The notes: generated from the sequence alone by a model not told the origin. Numbered from the stretch's first letter, positions 34,708 to 44,058 are shown. The stretch is 64,000 nucleotides of DNA from Acidimicrobiales bacterium (GCA_029245675.1 JAQWOV010000020.1:1-64000); one strand, 5' to 3'. A program made the numbers and translations.

Positions 34708-35825
34708 AGAAATTTAATAGACGTGAAATCGTCGTTTCTGGTGGTGGAACTGCTGGACACCTTTTACCGGGCTTAGCTTTAGCGCATGCACTTGTAGAAA
34801 AAGAAGTAGTGAAAGAATCAGAGGAGATACATTTCGTTGGAAGTAAACGCGGGATAGAGAAAAAACTTGTTCCACCCGAAGGTTTTAAATTAACTCAACT
34901 CTCCGGAGATGGCATTCAACGTACATTCAGCTTCAAGAATCTTGTTTCTATATGCGGCATCTTTTTGGGCTTAACCCAAGCACTGTTTCTTTTATTACAA
35001 CGAAAACCACGAATAGTTATATCCCTAGGGGGTTTTGCAAGCGTTCCCTGCACGCTGGGTGCAGTGATTCTCCGTATACCACTTTTAGTGATGGAACAGA
35101 ACGCAGCACCGGGTTTAGCAAATCGTGTTTTTGCCCGTTTTGCAAAGGCCACGGTGGTTGCTTTTGATAATACAGGTTTACCAAAAGCTATCAATCTGGG
35201 GAACCCGGTAAGAGAAAGCTTCATCACAAGAGCCGCAGAGAATAATCGTGAAGCATTACGTGCACGGTTAGGAGTTGATGAAGGACCTTCTTTTCTACTC
35301 GTATTTGGTGGCTCGCTTGGAGCACAACGAATAAACGAATCAATCAAAGAATTAGTTGAGTCTTGGGACGCAGAGTCAATAGTGGTCCATCATGTAGTTG
35401 GAGAGAGAGACTTTAACGATGAAAGATTCAAAGCTTCTACTCCAACTGATCGCGTAGATTACCGTCCGGTTGAGTATGAGAATGACATGCCAGAAGTAAT
35501 GGCGGCAGCTGATTTGGTTATTTGTCGAGCAGGGGCGACCACTGTTGCTGAAATTTCGATAGTGGGAGTTCCATCTATTCTCATTCCTCTTCCTAATGCT
35601 CCAGGGGATCATCAGACGAAGAATGCTAGAGCACTTTACGCTTGTGGCGGCGCCGTTCATCTACCGAATGATGAACTTAGTGGAAACCGCTTAAAAAATG
35701 AAGTAATCGAAATTCTTTCTGACAAAAAAGGCCTGCAAGACATGGCAATGGCAGTCAAACAGCAGGGACGCCCTAAGGCGGCATCAGATATTGCAAACCT
35801 AGTTGAAGAGCATGCCCGTGATTAA
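34704..35825 (+). CDS. murG: UDP-GlcNAc:lipid I N-acetylglucosaminyltransferase
   Basis: A 373-residue GT28 enzyme that converts lipid I to lipid II on the inner face of the membrane. The N-terminal GGGTAGHLLPGLALA loop, EQNAAPGLANR, GGSLGAQRINE and the donor-binding CRAGATTVAEIS with PLPNAPGDHQTKNA are all characteristic. Overlaps ftsW by 4 bp and murC at its end. Confidence 0.95.
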   Translation: MKKFNRREIVVSGGGTAGHLLPGLALAHALVEKEVVKESEEIHFVGSKRGIEKKLVPPEGFKLTQLSGDGIQRTFSFKNLVSICGIFLGLTQALFLLLQRKPRIVISLGGFASVPCTLGAVILRIPLLVMEQNAAPGLANRVFARFAKATVVAFDNTGLPKAINLGNPVRESFITRAAENNREALRARLGVDEGPSFLLVFGGSLGAQRINESIKELVESWDAESIVVHHVVGERDFNDERFKASTPTDRVDYRPVEYENDMPEVMAAADLVICRAGATTVAEISIVGVPSILIPLPNAPGDHQTKNARALYACGGAVHLPNDELSGNRLKNEVIEILSDKKGLQDMAMAVKQQGRPKAASDIANLVEEHARD

Positions 35826-37209
35826 AAAAGCACCAGACCTTTCTATAAAAAACAGAGTGCATGTATTAGGTATTGGCGGTGCTGGGATGAGTGCTATTGC
35901 TGAAGTACTAGCTTCTATGGGTCATTCCGTTACCGGATCTGACTTAAAAGAATCTGCAGGATTAGATCGTTTAAGAGCTCTCGGTGTCCAAATTACCGTT
36001 GGGCATGAGGCCAGTAATGTTGGAGACGCAGAGTTCGTAACTAGATCAACAGCGGTACCAGATCACAATGTTGAATGCCAAGAAACTTTAAAACGCGGCA
36101 TTCCGTTATTGAGTCGAGCAGAAATTCTCGCGGAAATATGTAAACAGAAATCAGCATTAGTAGTTTCTGGTACTCACGGTAAAACCACAACCTCATCAAT
36201 GTTGGCCTTGGTACTAAGGTCCGCAGATATGAAACCATCCTTTATTATCGGAGGCGATGTAAATGAAGTCGGGACCGGTGCTGTATGGGATGACGGATCA
36301 ATTTTTGTTGTGGAGGGAGATGAAAGTGACGGAAGTTTCTTGCTGCTGCCTCGAGATTATGCGGTAGTAACAAATGTTGAAGCAGATCACCTAGAACACC
36401 ATGGCGGGTATGAAGCGCTGGAAGAAGCATTTGAAAAATTCGTTGAAGAAACACGAGGCCCAGTAGTTGTTGGCATAGACGATGAGGGAGGAAAGAAATT
36501 AGCGAGCTCACAAAACGTCATAAGTCTCGGTATGGATCCTTCAGCCGAATGGAGAATCACTGAACTAGAGGAGTATTGGACGGGGGTGTCATTCAATTTG
36601 AAAGATCCCGATAATCATGAATTACTTGTGAAATTGCCAATTCCCGGTTTACATAACGCAAAAAACGCTGCTTGTGCTGCAGTCGCAGGAATAGTCGCTG
36701 GTGCTGATTCAAATGCAGTAGTTGAAGCATTAGAACGGTTCGGCGGTGTGGCTAGACGGTTTGAGCATCGCGGGCAGATAGCAGGAGTTACTTTCGTTGA
36801 TGATTATGCACACCTCCCTACAGAAGTTTCTGCCACTATTTCTGCGGCAAATACTGGAAGCTGGAGTCGCTTGATATCCGTATTCCAGCCTCATAGATAC
36901 AGCAGAACAGAAGCACTTTGGAGAACATTTCAAGATTCATTCCAAGGAACAGACCTTCTTTTTGTCACTGACGTTTATGCGTCAGGCGAAAAAGCACGAC
37001 CTGGAATTTCCGGGGCTCTCATAGCTGATGCAGTTTCATTATCTAATCCAACATTTGAAGTTCGTTATGTTCCACATCGGAGCGATTTAATAGAGGCTTT
37101 GGCTAGTGAGTTAAGAGAAGGGGATTGCTGTCTGACGATGGGCGCTGGAGACTTAACGTCACTGCCAGATGAGATACAGAACATAATGAGGGAATCAAAT
37201 GAACGATGA
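35818..37209 (+). CDS. murC: UDP-MurNAc:L-alanine ligase
   Basis: A Mur ligase of about 463 residues adding L-alanine to UDP-MurNAc. It has VHVLGIGGAGMSAIAEVL, SGTHGKTTTSSML (ATP loop), VEADHLEHHGGYE and DDYAHLPTEVSATI. I place the start at GTG 35818, which has GAAGAG 7 nt upstream; ATG 35812 and TTG 35803 are in frame but sit too close to that site. The GTG overlaps the end of murG. The end overlaps murB by 11 bp. Confidence 0.93.
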   Translation: MIKKAPDLSIKNRVHVLGIGGAGMSAIAEVLASMGHSVTGSDLKESAGLDRLRALGVQITVGHEASNVGDAEFVTRSTAVPDHNVECQETLKRGIPLLSRAEILAEICKQKSALVVSGTHGKTTTSSMLALVLRSADMKPSFIIGGDVNEVGTGAVWDDGSIFVVEGDESDGSFLLLPRDYAVVTNVEADHLEHHGGYEALEEAFEKFVEETRGPVVVGIDDEGGKKLASSQNVISLGMDPSAEWRITELEEYWTGVSFNLKDPDNHELLVKLPIPGLHNAKNAACAAVAGIVAGADSNAVVEALERFGGVARRFEHRGQIAGVTFVDDYAHLPTEVSATISAANTGSWSRLISVFQPHRYSRTEALWRTFQDSFQGTDLLFVTDVYASGEKARPGISGALIADAVSLSNPTFEVRYVPHRSDLIEALASELREGDCCLTMGAGDLTSLPDEIQNIMRESNER

Positions 37210-38110
37210 TCTCATTGCCAAACTTTTAGCCTCCTCTGATTTAAATAAAGAGGTAGCGGCATCGTATGACTCGAGTCAGTTATCAACTTACCGAGTTGGT
37301 GGCATAGCAAAGTTCTTTACTTGCATTTCAAAACTCACTTCCTTGGAGAAGATCTCTGAATTTATTACTGAAAGCGGCATAAAAGTACTCGTAGTCGGTA
37401 ATGGTTCAAACCTTTTGATTTCTGATTCTGGTTTTGATGGTTTAGTAATTCAATTGGGTGAAGATTTCGAAAATATATCGGTGGCAAATCAAGAGGTGAC
37501 TGCTGGTGGAGCTGTGAGCTTACCTATCCTTGCCCGGCACACCGTCAAAAATAGTTTATCTGGCCTCGAATGGGCTGTTGGTGTTCCAGGAACCGTGGGT
37601 GGGGCAGTACGCATGAATGCTGGAGGACATGGAGCATCGATTTCAGATTCGCTTTTGTCAGCAAGCATTTTTGATTTAGAGACAAAGAAATATAAAAATT
37701 TAAATGCTCAAGAGTTAAAAATGGAGTATCGCTCAACGGTAATTTCAAATTATGAAATTGTTGTTGAATCTAAGTTTTCACTTGATGTTGGAAACGCCGA
37801 AAAAGGTGAGGAAAGAATATCTGAAATCGTTAAATGGAGACGAGAAAATCAACCTGGTGGTCAAAATGCAGGATCGGTCTTCATGAACCCATTAGGAGAC
37901 TCAGCAGGAAGACTTATTGATGCTGCTGGTTTGAAAGGTTATGAAATTGGATCAGCGATGGTTTCAGAAAAACATGCGAACTTTATTCAAGTCAAACCGA
38001 ATGGTTCAGCTGATGACGTTTACAAGCTCATGAAGGTGATTCATTCGAGAGTTTTAGAAGAGACCGGGGTTTCTCTAGAAACAGAAACCGTCATGGTTGG
38101 TTTTGATTGA
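37199..38110 (+). CDS. murB: UDP-N-acetylenolpyruvoylglucosamine reductase
   Basis: A 303-residue flavoenzyme reducing enolpyruvyl-UDP-GlcNAc to UDP-MurNAc. FAD-binding segments include VVGNGSNLLISDSGFDG and GLEWAVGVPGTVGGAVRMNAG. The catalytic serine is in NAGSVFMNP and the C-terminus carries VSEKHANFI. The short central region between these motifs places it in the type II-like group, without the extra loop of the E. coli enzyme. Overlaps murC and ftsQ. Confidence 0.94.
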   Translation: MNDDLIAKLLASSDLNKEVAASYDSSQLSTYRVGGIAKFFTCISKLTSLEKISEFITESGIKVLVVGNGSNLLISDSGFDGLVIQLGEDFENISVANQEVTAGGAVSLPILARHTVKNSLSGLEWAVGVPGTVGGAVRMNAGGHGASISDSLLSASIFDLETKKYKNLNAQELKMEYRSTVISNYEIVVESKFSLDVGNAEKGEERISEIVKWRRENQPGGQNAGSVFMNPLGDSAGRLIDAAGLKGYEIGSAMVSEKHANFIQVKPNGSADDVYKLMKVIHSRVLEETGVSLETETVMVGFD

Positions 38111-38862
38111 CAATGAATTCAGAAGAAGTTGAAGCAGATAGTGAGTTACCGAAAAAGAAATCTTTACGGAAAACGTGGGTAGTTCTTGTCCTTCTCGTTC
38201 TCGGCGTTGGCGCTTATGCAACTACGAAGTCCTCCTTTTTCTCAGTTAAAGAGGTAGAAGTCGTTGGAACGGGGGACCGAGTGTCAGAAGACGAAGTGCT
38301 GGAAGCATCGGGCATCAACGACGGCTCATCAATGGTTGGCCTTAATGTTGAAGAAATTGATGAAAGGGTGACGGCTATTCCATGGGTGGCGCAAGTTGAC
38401 ATAGAAAGAAACTGGCCAGACTCGGTTCGCATTGTCTTAGAAGAACGAATTGCCTCACTTATAGCGGTAATCCCAAGTGGGCAAAAATTTCTACTCGATA
38501 GATCCGGAGTGGTTCTTGAGGAGGTCAGCGTGGATGGTCTTGAATTGCCCATTATTCGCGTTGATTCTGTTGGGGTGTTGGGTACAGGAATAATGGGGAT
38601 CACCCCGTTACTTCGCGCAGCCGAAGAGGTAACTCCTGACCTACAAGCCTGGATATTAGCTTTAGCGGCTACAGGCGGCGGCGTAAGAGCAGAGCTGGTT
38701 GGTGGAGTAGTGGCAGAGCTAGGGATAGGTGGCACAGATTTTCGTGACGAAATGCGCTCTTTGGCTACAGTCTTAACTCGGGTGCAACTTTCCTGTATCG
38801 AATTAATTGATGTTTCTATACCTCAAAACCCGGTTGTGAGTAGAACTCAGGGAAGATGCTAG
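38107..38862 (+). CDS. ftsQ: cell division protein FtsQ
   Basis: A 251-residue bitopic protein: a charged cytoplasmic N-terminus, one membrane segment at about 22-40 (WVVLVLLVLGVGAYATT), a POTRA domain (FFSVKEVEVVGTGDRVSEDEVLEASGI is its opening) and the FtsQ/DivIB C-terminal region, including WPDSVRIVLEERIASLIA. It links the FtsL-FtsB complex to the synthase. TTG 38107 overlaps the murB stop; ATG 38113 is the alternative start. Confidence 0.9.
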   Translation: MTMNSEEVEADSELPKKKSLRKTWVVLVLLVLGVGAYATTKSSFFSVKEVEVVGTGDRVSEDEVLEASGINDGSSMVGLNVEEIDERVTAIPWVAQVDIERNWPDSVRIVLEERIASLIAVIPSGQKFLLDRSGVVLEEVSVDGLELPIIRVDSVGVLGTGIMGITPLLRAAEEVTPDLQAWILALAATGGGVRAELVGGVVAELGIGGTDFRDEMRSLATVLTRVQLSCIELIDVSIPQNPVVSRTQGRC

Positions 38863-38896
38863 TTTTCTTTTAAAATAAGAAGTTTTCACCCACAGG

Positions 38897-38926
38897 TTGA
38901 CGTCAGTCAACTACAGAGAGTAGTAT
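38897..38926 (+). promoter_or_regulatory. probable promoter of ftsZ
   Basis: TTGACG (38897-38902) and TAGTAT (38921-38926) are 18 bp apart in the 140-bp ftsQ-ftsZ gap. Transcription would start near 38933 and give a leader of about 70 nt. This allows ftsZ to be expressed independently of the upstream wall genes. Confidence 0.6.
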
Positions 38927-38936
38927 CTAAAGTATT

Positions 38937-38982
38937 AGTAAAGGTTTACTATTCAAACTCTAAACCTCAACTTTAGGTTTAG
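38937..38982 (+). repeat. two inverted repeats in the ftsZ leader
   Basis: AGTAAA-GG-TTTACT at 38937-38950 and CTAAACCT (38960-38967) with AGGTTTAG (38975-38982, 7-nt loop) lie just after the predicted start of transcription and before the ribosome binding site AAGGA. The second can form a stable mRNA hairpin; the first, with a 2-nt centre, is more like a protein site. Confidence 0.5.
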
Positions 38983-39002
38983 ACCAAGATCAAGGAAAAA
39001 TA

Positions 39003-40076
39003 ATGGTTTCAAATCCACAGAATTATTTAGCAGTAATAAAAGTAATTGGAGTCGGTGGCGGTGGAGTAAACGCTGTTAACCGCATGATTGAATCTGGGCT
39101 TCGCGGCGTTGAGTTCATAGCAGTCAACACCGATGCTCAAGCACTTTTAATGAGCGATGCGGACGTCAAATTAGATATCGGTAGAGAGCTTACTCGCGGC
39201 TTAGGCGCAGGAAGCAATCCTGAAATAGGACGTCAAGCAGCAGAAGACCACAGAGCTGAAATTGAAGAGATATTGGAAGGTTCCGACATGGTCTTCATTA
39301 CCGCCGGTGAAGGTGGAGGAACAGGAACTGGTGCTGCTCCAGTAGTTGCAGAAATAGCAAAGTCAATCGGAGCTTTAACCATTGGCGTTGTCACTAGACC
39401 ATTTGGTTTCGAAGGTCGTCGACGTGCTGTTCAAGCAGAAAATGGAATCACTCAACTGAAAGAAAAAGTTGATACACAAATCGTGATCCCTAATGACCGA
39501 CTATTGAGCATCTCAGATGAGAAAACGGCATTACTTAATGCCTTCAGTATGGCTGATGAGGTTCTACTCCAAGGAGTTCAAGGAATCACTACTTTGATAA
39601 CTACTCCTGGTTTAATCAACACCGACTTCGCAGATGTGAAGATGGTGATGCAGGATGCCGGATCTGCCCTCATGGGTGTTGGGCAAGCCACAGGCGAGAG
39701 CCGTGCAGTCAATGCGGCTCGTAATGCTATCTCCAGTCCATTATTGGAAGCTTCTATTGATGGAGCTCGTGGAATTCTTCTCACTGTTGCAGGACCAAGC
39801 GATCTTGGACTGTTTGAAGTCAATGAAGCGGCAGAAATCATCCATGGTGTCGCTCACCCAGATGCAAATATAATTTTCGGAACTGTTGTTGACGATGAAA
39901 TGGGCAACGATGTTCGGGTAACTGTTATAGCAGCAGGGTTTGATCGCTGGGATGGTGAACGACCAAAACGTAAACAAAGTAAGTCTTCAATCACCTCTTC
40001 AATATCCGAGGTTTTTGATTCGTCTTCATCAACAGGTAGTGACGACGAATTAGACGTACCTAGTTTCTTAAAGTAG
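39003..40076 (+). CDS. ftsZ: cell division GTPase FtsZ
   Basis: A 357-residue tubulin homologue that forms the Z-ring. The GTP-binding motif GGGTGTG is at 104-110, with [16 protein letters not shown] at the N-terminus and the T7 catalytic loop around [15 protein letters not shown]. After a short linker (residues 318-348) the C-terminal peptide ELDVPSFLK matches actinobacterial DVPxFL-type tails that bind SepF. AAGGA lies 6 nt before the ATG. Confidence 0.97.
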   Translation: MVSNPQNYLAVIKVIGVGGGGVNAVNRMIESGLRGVEFIAVNTDAQALLMSDADVKLDIGRELTRGLGAGSNPEIGRQAAEDHRAEIEEILEGSDMVFITAGEGGGTGTGAAPVVAEIAKSIGALTIGVVTRPFGFEGRRRAVQAENGITQLKEKVDTQIVIPNDRLLSISDEKTALLNAFSMADEVLLQGVQGITTLITTPGLINTDFADVKMVMQDAGSALMGVGQATGESRAVNAARNAISSPLLEASIDGARGILLTVAGPSDLGLFEVNEAAEIIHGVAHPDANIIFGTVVDDEMGNDVRVTVIAAGFDRWDGERPKRKQSKSSITSSISEVFDSSSSTGSDDELDVPSFLK

Positions 40077-40082
40077 AGCCTC

Positions 40083-40811
40083 GTGGCTCGAGTTCTGGCG
40101 GAAAGGCACTTAGCCTCCGGCCACACGGCTTGGGTCGCTATGTCTGAAATCACTGATGGCGATATGGCTATCAATGATCTAAAGACAAGGGAAAAATCAA
40201 TTCAAGAGGCATCCCTATCTCTTGTGGAACACAATGCTGGCTTGGTTGTACCGACAAGCCAGCATTGGTCTTTTTTGACCCAAGTTCACGGTTCCAAAAA
40301 TATTGAAGTCAAAGAAAATGGATCCGTTCTTGGATTAGAAGGTGATGCGCTTTTCACAGCTCAAGAAAGAAAAGTTCTAACTATTCAAGTTGCAGACTGT
40401 GTGCCCATTGCTCTTACTTCAAACTGCGGCGCTATTGCTTTAATTCATGCAGGGTGGAGAGGGCTGTTAAACGGAGTTATTGAGAACGCCTCTAAGGCAT
40501 TACAGAAGGAATTCCCAGGAGATCAATTAGCTGTTGTTGGTCCACATATAGGAGCTTGCTGTTACGAATATGGCCGTAAAGACTTAGATTCTTTCATAGA
40601 GATGTTTGGAACTTCAGTGGCTGGAGCCACGAACTCCTCAGCCGACTCTCTAGATTTAATGGCAATTGTTCGAGTTATCTTAGAGAAAAGAGGAATTGAA
40701 CTTGCATATAAAGACGGCTCCTGTACTTCGTGTGATTCAAATTTCTGGTCTTATCGTTCGAGTGGCACTCAAAAGAGACAGTCTTTGTTTGCGTGGATAG
40801 AAAAGAATTAG
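40083..40811 (+). CDS. pgeF: laccase-domain protein PgeF/YfiH (peptidoglycan editing factor)
   Basis: A 242-residue protein of the DUF152/YfiH family. The metal-site residues appear in QVADCVPIAL, HAGWRG and GPHIGACCYE. The E. coli homologue removes mis-incorporated L-Ser from UDP-MurNAc peptides; older names call it a polyphenol oxidase. It regularly follows ftsZ in actinobacteria. GTG start at 40083. Confidence 0.88.
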   Translation: MARVLAERHLASGHTAWVAMSEITDGDMAINDLKTREKSIQEASLSLVEHNAGLVVPTSQHWSFLTQVHGSKNIEVKENGSVLGLEGDALFTAQERKVLTIQVADCVPIALTSNCGAIALIHAGWRGLLNGVIENASKALQKEFPGDQLAVVGPHIGACCYEYGRKDLDSFIEMFGTSVAGATNSSADSLDLMAIVRVILEKRGIELAYKDGSCTSCDSNFWSYRSSGTQKRQSLFAWIEKN

Positions 40812-40814
40812 AAA

Positions 40815-41480
40815 ATGACATTTTCTGAAATGAATAAAAAAGAAATTCAAGAAAAAATCCATGAAGTTTCTGACTATGTAAAAAGCCGAAGTATGGGGCG
40901 CACCAAAATCATTGCAGTCACTAAAAGCTTAGATAAAGAAGCGGTAGTTATAGCAAAAGAAGCAGGCATACAAGCAGTTGGGGAAAATTACGCTCAAGAA
41001 CTCATTGAGAAGCATCAAACTCTTGGAGACTTAGAAGTTGAATGGCACATGATCGGAGCGGTCCAAAGAAATAAAATCCGAAAACTTTCTGGAATCCTTT
41101 CTCTTTGGCAGTCTGTTGATCGGATAGAAGTGCTTGAAGAGATAAAGAAGCGTGATCCTGCAGGAAAGGTATTGATTCAGATCAACCCATTAGGAGAAAT
41201 AGGTAAAGGTGGCTGCTCATTTCATGAGGCCGGGAGTTTGATTGAACACGGACTTGAAATCGGATTATCTGTTGAAGGAATTATGGCTGTAGGGGTCCAG
41301 GGAGATTTGGGAAAAACTTCAGACATATTCAGCAAGGTAGAGGCTTTGACTGATGAATTTGGGTTACCAGAACGTTCTATCGGGATGTCTGATGACATTG
41401 AAGTGGCTATAGATCACGGTTCAACAATGCTGAGAATTGGTCGCGCGCTCTTCGGCGAGAGGGCTTCAAAGAATAAATGA
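40815..41480 (+). CDS. yggS: YggS-family PLP homeostasis protein
   Basis: A 221-residue PLP-binding protein of the YggS/PROSC family, which buffers pyridoxal phosphate and affects amino-acid pools. The PLP lysine is in IIAVTKSL, followed by GENYAQELIEK, EWHMIGAVQRNK and, near the C-terminus, LSVEGIMAVG and GMSDDIEVAIDHGSTMLRIG. It lies in its usual place between pgeF and sepF. Start ATG at 40815, 3 bp after pgeF. Confidence 0.92.
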   Translation: MTFSEMNKKEIQEKIHEVSDYVKSRSMGRTKIIAVTKSLDKEAVVIAKEAGIQAVGENYAQELIEKHQTLGDLEVEWHMIGAVQRNKIRKLSGILSLWQSVDRIEVLEEIKKRDPAGKVLIQINPLGEIGKGGCSFHEAGSLIEHGLEIGLSVEGIMAVGVQGDLGKTSDIFSKVEALTDEFGLPERSIGMSDDIEVAIDHGSTMLRIGRALFGERASKNK

Positions 41481-41528
41481 TTGCCCTATGCACCCACAAT
41501 CACGTCTCGACCTATTACGGTTGGTGTC

Positions 41529-42029
41529 ATGTTTAAGAAATTAATGCTTTACCTTGGTCTGGGACCTGATGAAGCGTACGAAGAATATATGAATAATTCG
41601 ACAGAGCGTAGTCCTCTGAGTTCTGGTGATTTTTTAGAAGAGAGAGCAAATTCGGAAAAAGCTCCACTGTATTCTCCTCAAAGTTCTTTCGTCGAGAGTC
41701 CCATCCATCCATTAGCGCCAGCTGGTTCTGGTTCTGGCTTTGGAACGGTTCGACCTCTCCAGCCAGCTGCTACTTCTAAACCTCACCATGTAGAAGCAAA
41801 GGTGTTTGACGATGCTGTAGAAATTGGAGATCGGTTTCTAGCAGCGCAACCAGTAATAATTGATTTTCAAGGAGTTGACGCTGAACTTTCGCGAAGACTC
41901 ATGGATTTTGCAAGCGGCGTTTGTTACGCCTCGGGAGGTTCCATGAAGAAGGTCGGAACCCAAGTGTATCTCATGACACCTAGTGACGTCGAAGTCTCAG
42001 ACGAAGACCTAAAGGGTTATGAAACTTAG
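41529..42029 (+). CDS. sepF: cell division protein SepF (full length)
   Basis: A 166-residue membrane anchor for FtsZ. The N-terminal MFKKLMLYLGLGPDEAYEEY is the amphipathic, membrane-binding segment; a disordered Pro/Ser-rich linker follows (residues about 30-85) and the C-terminal SepF core contains PVIIDFQGVDAELSRRLMDF and ASGVCYASGGSMKKVG. I start at the ATG at 41529, which matches known SepF N-termini; the frame is open back to TTG 41481. A second, core-only SepF lies 300 bp downstream. Confidence 0.92.
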   Translation: MFKKLMLYLGLGPDEAYEEYMNNSTERSPLSSGDFLEERANSEKAPLYSPQSSFVESPIHPLAPAGSGSGFGTVRPLQPAATSKPHHVEAKVFDDAVEIGDRFLAAQPVIIDFQGVDAELSRRLMDFASGVCYASGGSMKKVGTQVYLMTPSDVEVSDEDLKGYET

Positions 42030-42037
42030 ATCGTTGT

Positions 42038-42043
42038 TAAATT
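42038..42043 (+). promoter_or_regulatory. -10 box of a leaderless promoter for yggT
   Basis: TAAATT ends exactly 6 nt before the GTG start at 42050, with no Shine-Dalgarno between. It fits the TANNNT pattern found at other genes here. Confidence 0.45.
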
Positions 42044-42049
42044 AGTTCT

Positions 42050-42304
42050 GTGCTTGAAATACTTTGTTATCTGCTCGGATTGTATGCACTGGTTCTCATT
42101 GTAAGAGTCGTGCTTAGTTGGTTTCCAATTAGCCCGAATGGTCTAGGAGCTACTGTTGCTGGCTTTATTTATCTTGTAACTGACCCTGTCCTAATTCCTT
42201 TGCGTAGGGTTATTCCCGCTTTGCGAATTGGATCAGTAGGGCTCGATCTTGCGCCAATGGCGGTTTTCTTCCTAATTACCCTTGTAAGGGGAATGATTTG
42301 CTGA
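42050..42304 (+). CDS. yggT: YggT family membrane protein
   Basis: An 84-residue protein with two membrane segments separated by the conserved TDPVLIPLRRVIPA loop, the signature of the YggT family. It is found beside sepF in many bacteria and in plastid genomes, with roles in division or membrane-protein organisation that remain poorly defined. GTG start at 42050. It separates the two sepF genes. Confidence 0.88.
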   Translation: MLEILCYLLGLYALVLIVRVVLSWFPISPNGLGATVAGFIYLVTDPVLIPLRRVIPALRIGSVGLDLAPMAVFFLITLVRGMIC

Positions 42305-42334
42305 CAACTTCTTTGATCAAGCAGGCCGGCTAAA

Positions 42335-42553
42335 GTGACTCCGTATTCAGAAATAACTCCGCGTTCATTTAACGATGTACAAGTAATTGCGGACCATTTT
42401 ATTGCTGGCCGGTTTGTGGCAATCAATCTTCAAGGAGTAGATGTAGAACTATCTCGGAGAATAATGGATTTCGCAAGTGGTGTCTGTTATGGCTTGGGTG
42501 GGTCAATGGAAAAAGTTGATTCACAGGTGTACCAAATGGCACCACTCAAGTGA
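42335..42553 (+). CDS. SepF paralogue reduced to the core domain
   Basis: A 72-residue protein that aligns with the C-terminal domain of the SepF encoded at 41529: both share GVDxELSRRxMDFASGVCY, then GGSMxKVxxQVYxMxP. It lacks the N-terminal membrane-binding helix and the linker, so alone it should be soluble. It could bind FtsZ, or form mixed dimers with full SepF and modulate it. GTG start at 42335; no strong Shine-Dalgarno. It lies between yggT and divIVA in a cluster of division genes, and its conserved residues argue against a dead remnant. Confidence 0.8.
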   Translation: MTPYSEITPRSFNDVQVIADHFIAGRFVAINLQGVDVELSRRIMDFASGVCYGLGGSMEKVDSQVYQMAPLK

Positions 42554-42580
42554 TTGACCACAAATGATCAGTTCAGAGGG

Positions 42581-42586
42581 TAATAT
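42581..42586 (+). promoter_or_regulatory. -10 box of a leaderless promoter for divIVA
   Basis: TAATAT ends exactly 6 nt before the ATG at 42593, close to the full TATAAT-like consensus, with no Shine-Dalgarno between. TTGACC at 42554-42559 is too far (21 bp) to be a canonical -35. Confidence 0.55.
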
Positions 42587-42592
42587 TTCCCC

Positions 42593-43405
<813 letters not shown>

Positions 43406-43463
43406 TTAGTCTTTTAGGTTTCTAAGTTGCTACTTGAGCTGGTTGACCTTAGCCTTAATTCGC

Positions 43464-43492
43464 TTGAGCACCGTATCGGTAGTTATAGATAA
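43464..43492 (+). promoter_or_regulatory. probable promoter of the DksA/TraR-like gene
   Basis: TTGAGC (43464-43469) and TAGATA (43487-43492) are 17 bp apart. The inverted repeat AGTGGG-TG-CCCACT at 43499-43512 falls on the predicted transcription start and could be an operator. A leader of about 60 nt ends with AGGAG before the ATG at 43560. Confidence 0.45.
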
Positions 43493-43559
43493 ACAGTGAG
43501 TGGGTGCCCACTTCATTGTTCAATTACCTATAGCATCTATCGTTCAATAGGAGATTGAT

Positions 43560-43997
43560 ATGGCGAGTCCAAAGAAACCTGCAGCAAAGAAACCTGCAGC
43601 AAAGAAACCTGCAGCAAAGACGCGTTTCGGTAAAGCATTTTTAGATAAACAAAAGGTCCTATTGGTTGAAGAAAGGGCTCGTTATTTAAAGAGCGCTGAC
43701 TCTCTTAAGGCTGAAGCCGATGCTTTATTAGAAGGCAGAGAGCCCGGAGACGTTCAGTTTGATGAAGAATCAGGAGAAGGGGACACTTTGGCAGTGGCCC
43801 GAGATCTTGATTTGGCACTTAGTGCACAAGCCCGAGATGCAGTAGAAGAAATTGACGCAGCCCTTGAAAGGATACGCAAAGGAACTTACGGGGTCTGCAT
43901 AAAGTCGGGAAAACCCATTCCACAAGAACGCCTAAAGGCAATCCCTTGGGCAGCAGAACGAGTGGAATACAAAGCTGGCGGCCTTGGGCGCCGTTAG
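43560..43997 (+). CDS. DksA/TraR-family protein with degenerate zinc finger and Lys-rich N-terminus
   Basis: A 145-residue protein. Residues 6-21 are three copies of a PAAKK-type repeat, a basic tail like those on mycobacterial HU. A coiled-coil pair follows (30-105). The C-terminal motif GVCIKSGKPIPQERLKAIPWA is that of DksA/TraR zinc-finger proteins, but only C113 remains of four cysteines: S116 replaces the second and arginine and tyrosine stand near 134 and 137. DksA relatives modify RNA polymerase through its secondary channel; the basic tail suggests nucleic-acid contact. AGGAG lies 7 nt before the ATG. Located just before lspA, a common actinobacterial arrangement. Confidence 0.82.
   Translation: MASPKKPAAKKPAAKKPAAKTRFGKAFLDKQKVLLVEERARYLKSADSLKAEADALLEGREPGDVQFDEESGEGDTLAVARDLDLALSAQARDAVEEIDAALERIRKGTYGVCIKSGKPIPQERLKAIPWAAERVEYKAGGLGRR
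43578..43622 (+). repeat. three 15-bp direct repeats coding PAAK(K/T)
   Basis: CCTGCAGCAAAGAAA occurs twice, followed by CCTGCAGCAAAGACG. The copies encode the lysine-rich N-terminal tail of the DksA/TraR-like protein and are identical at DNA level apart from the last two bases, which suggests recent duplication. Confidence 0.9.
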
Positions 43998-44030
43998 CTT
44001 CTTAAAGCCGTTTACATCAGCAGTTAGGAT

Positions 44031-44058
44031 TTAAGGTATATCTAGAGACCTTAAGGTA
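44031..44058 (+). promoter_or_regulatory. leaderless -10 box of lspA overlapped by inverted and direct repeats
   Basis: TAAGGT at 44052-44057 ends exactly 6 nt before the lspA ATG at 44064. The same region contains TTAAGGTA twice (44031-44038 and 44051-44058), and TTAAGGT (44031-44037) pairs with ACCTTAA (44048-44054). A regulator bound here would cover the -10 box; that is inference. Confidence 0.45.
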
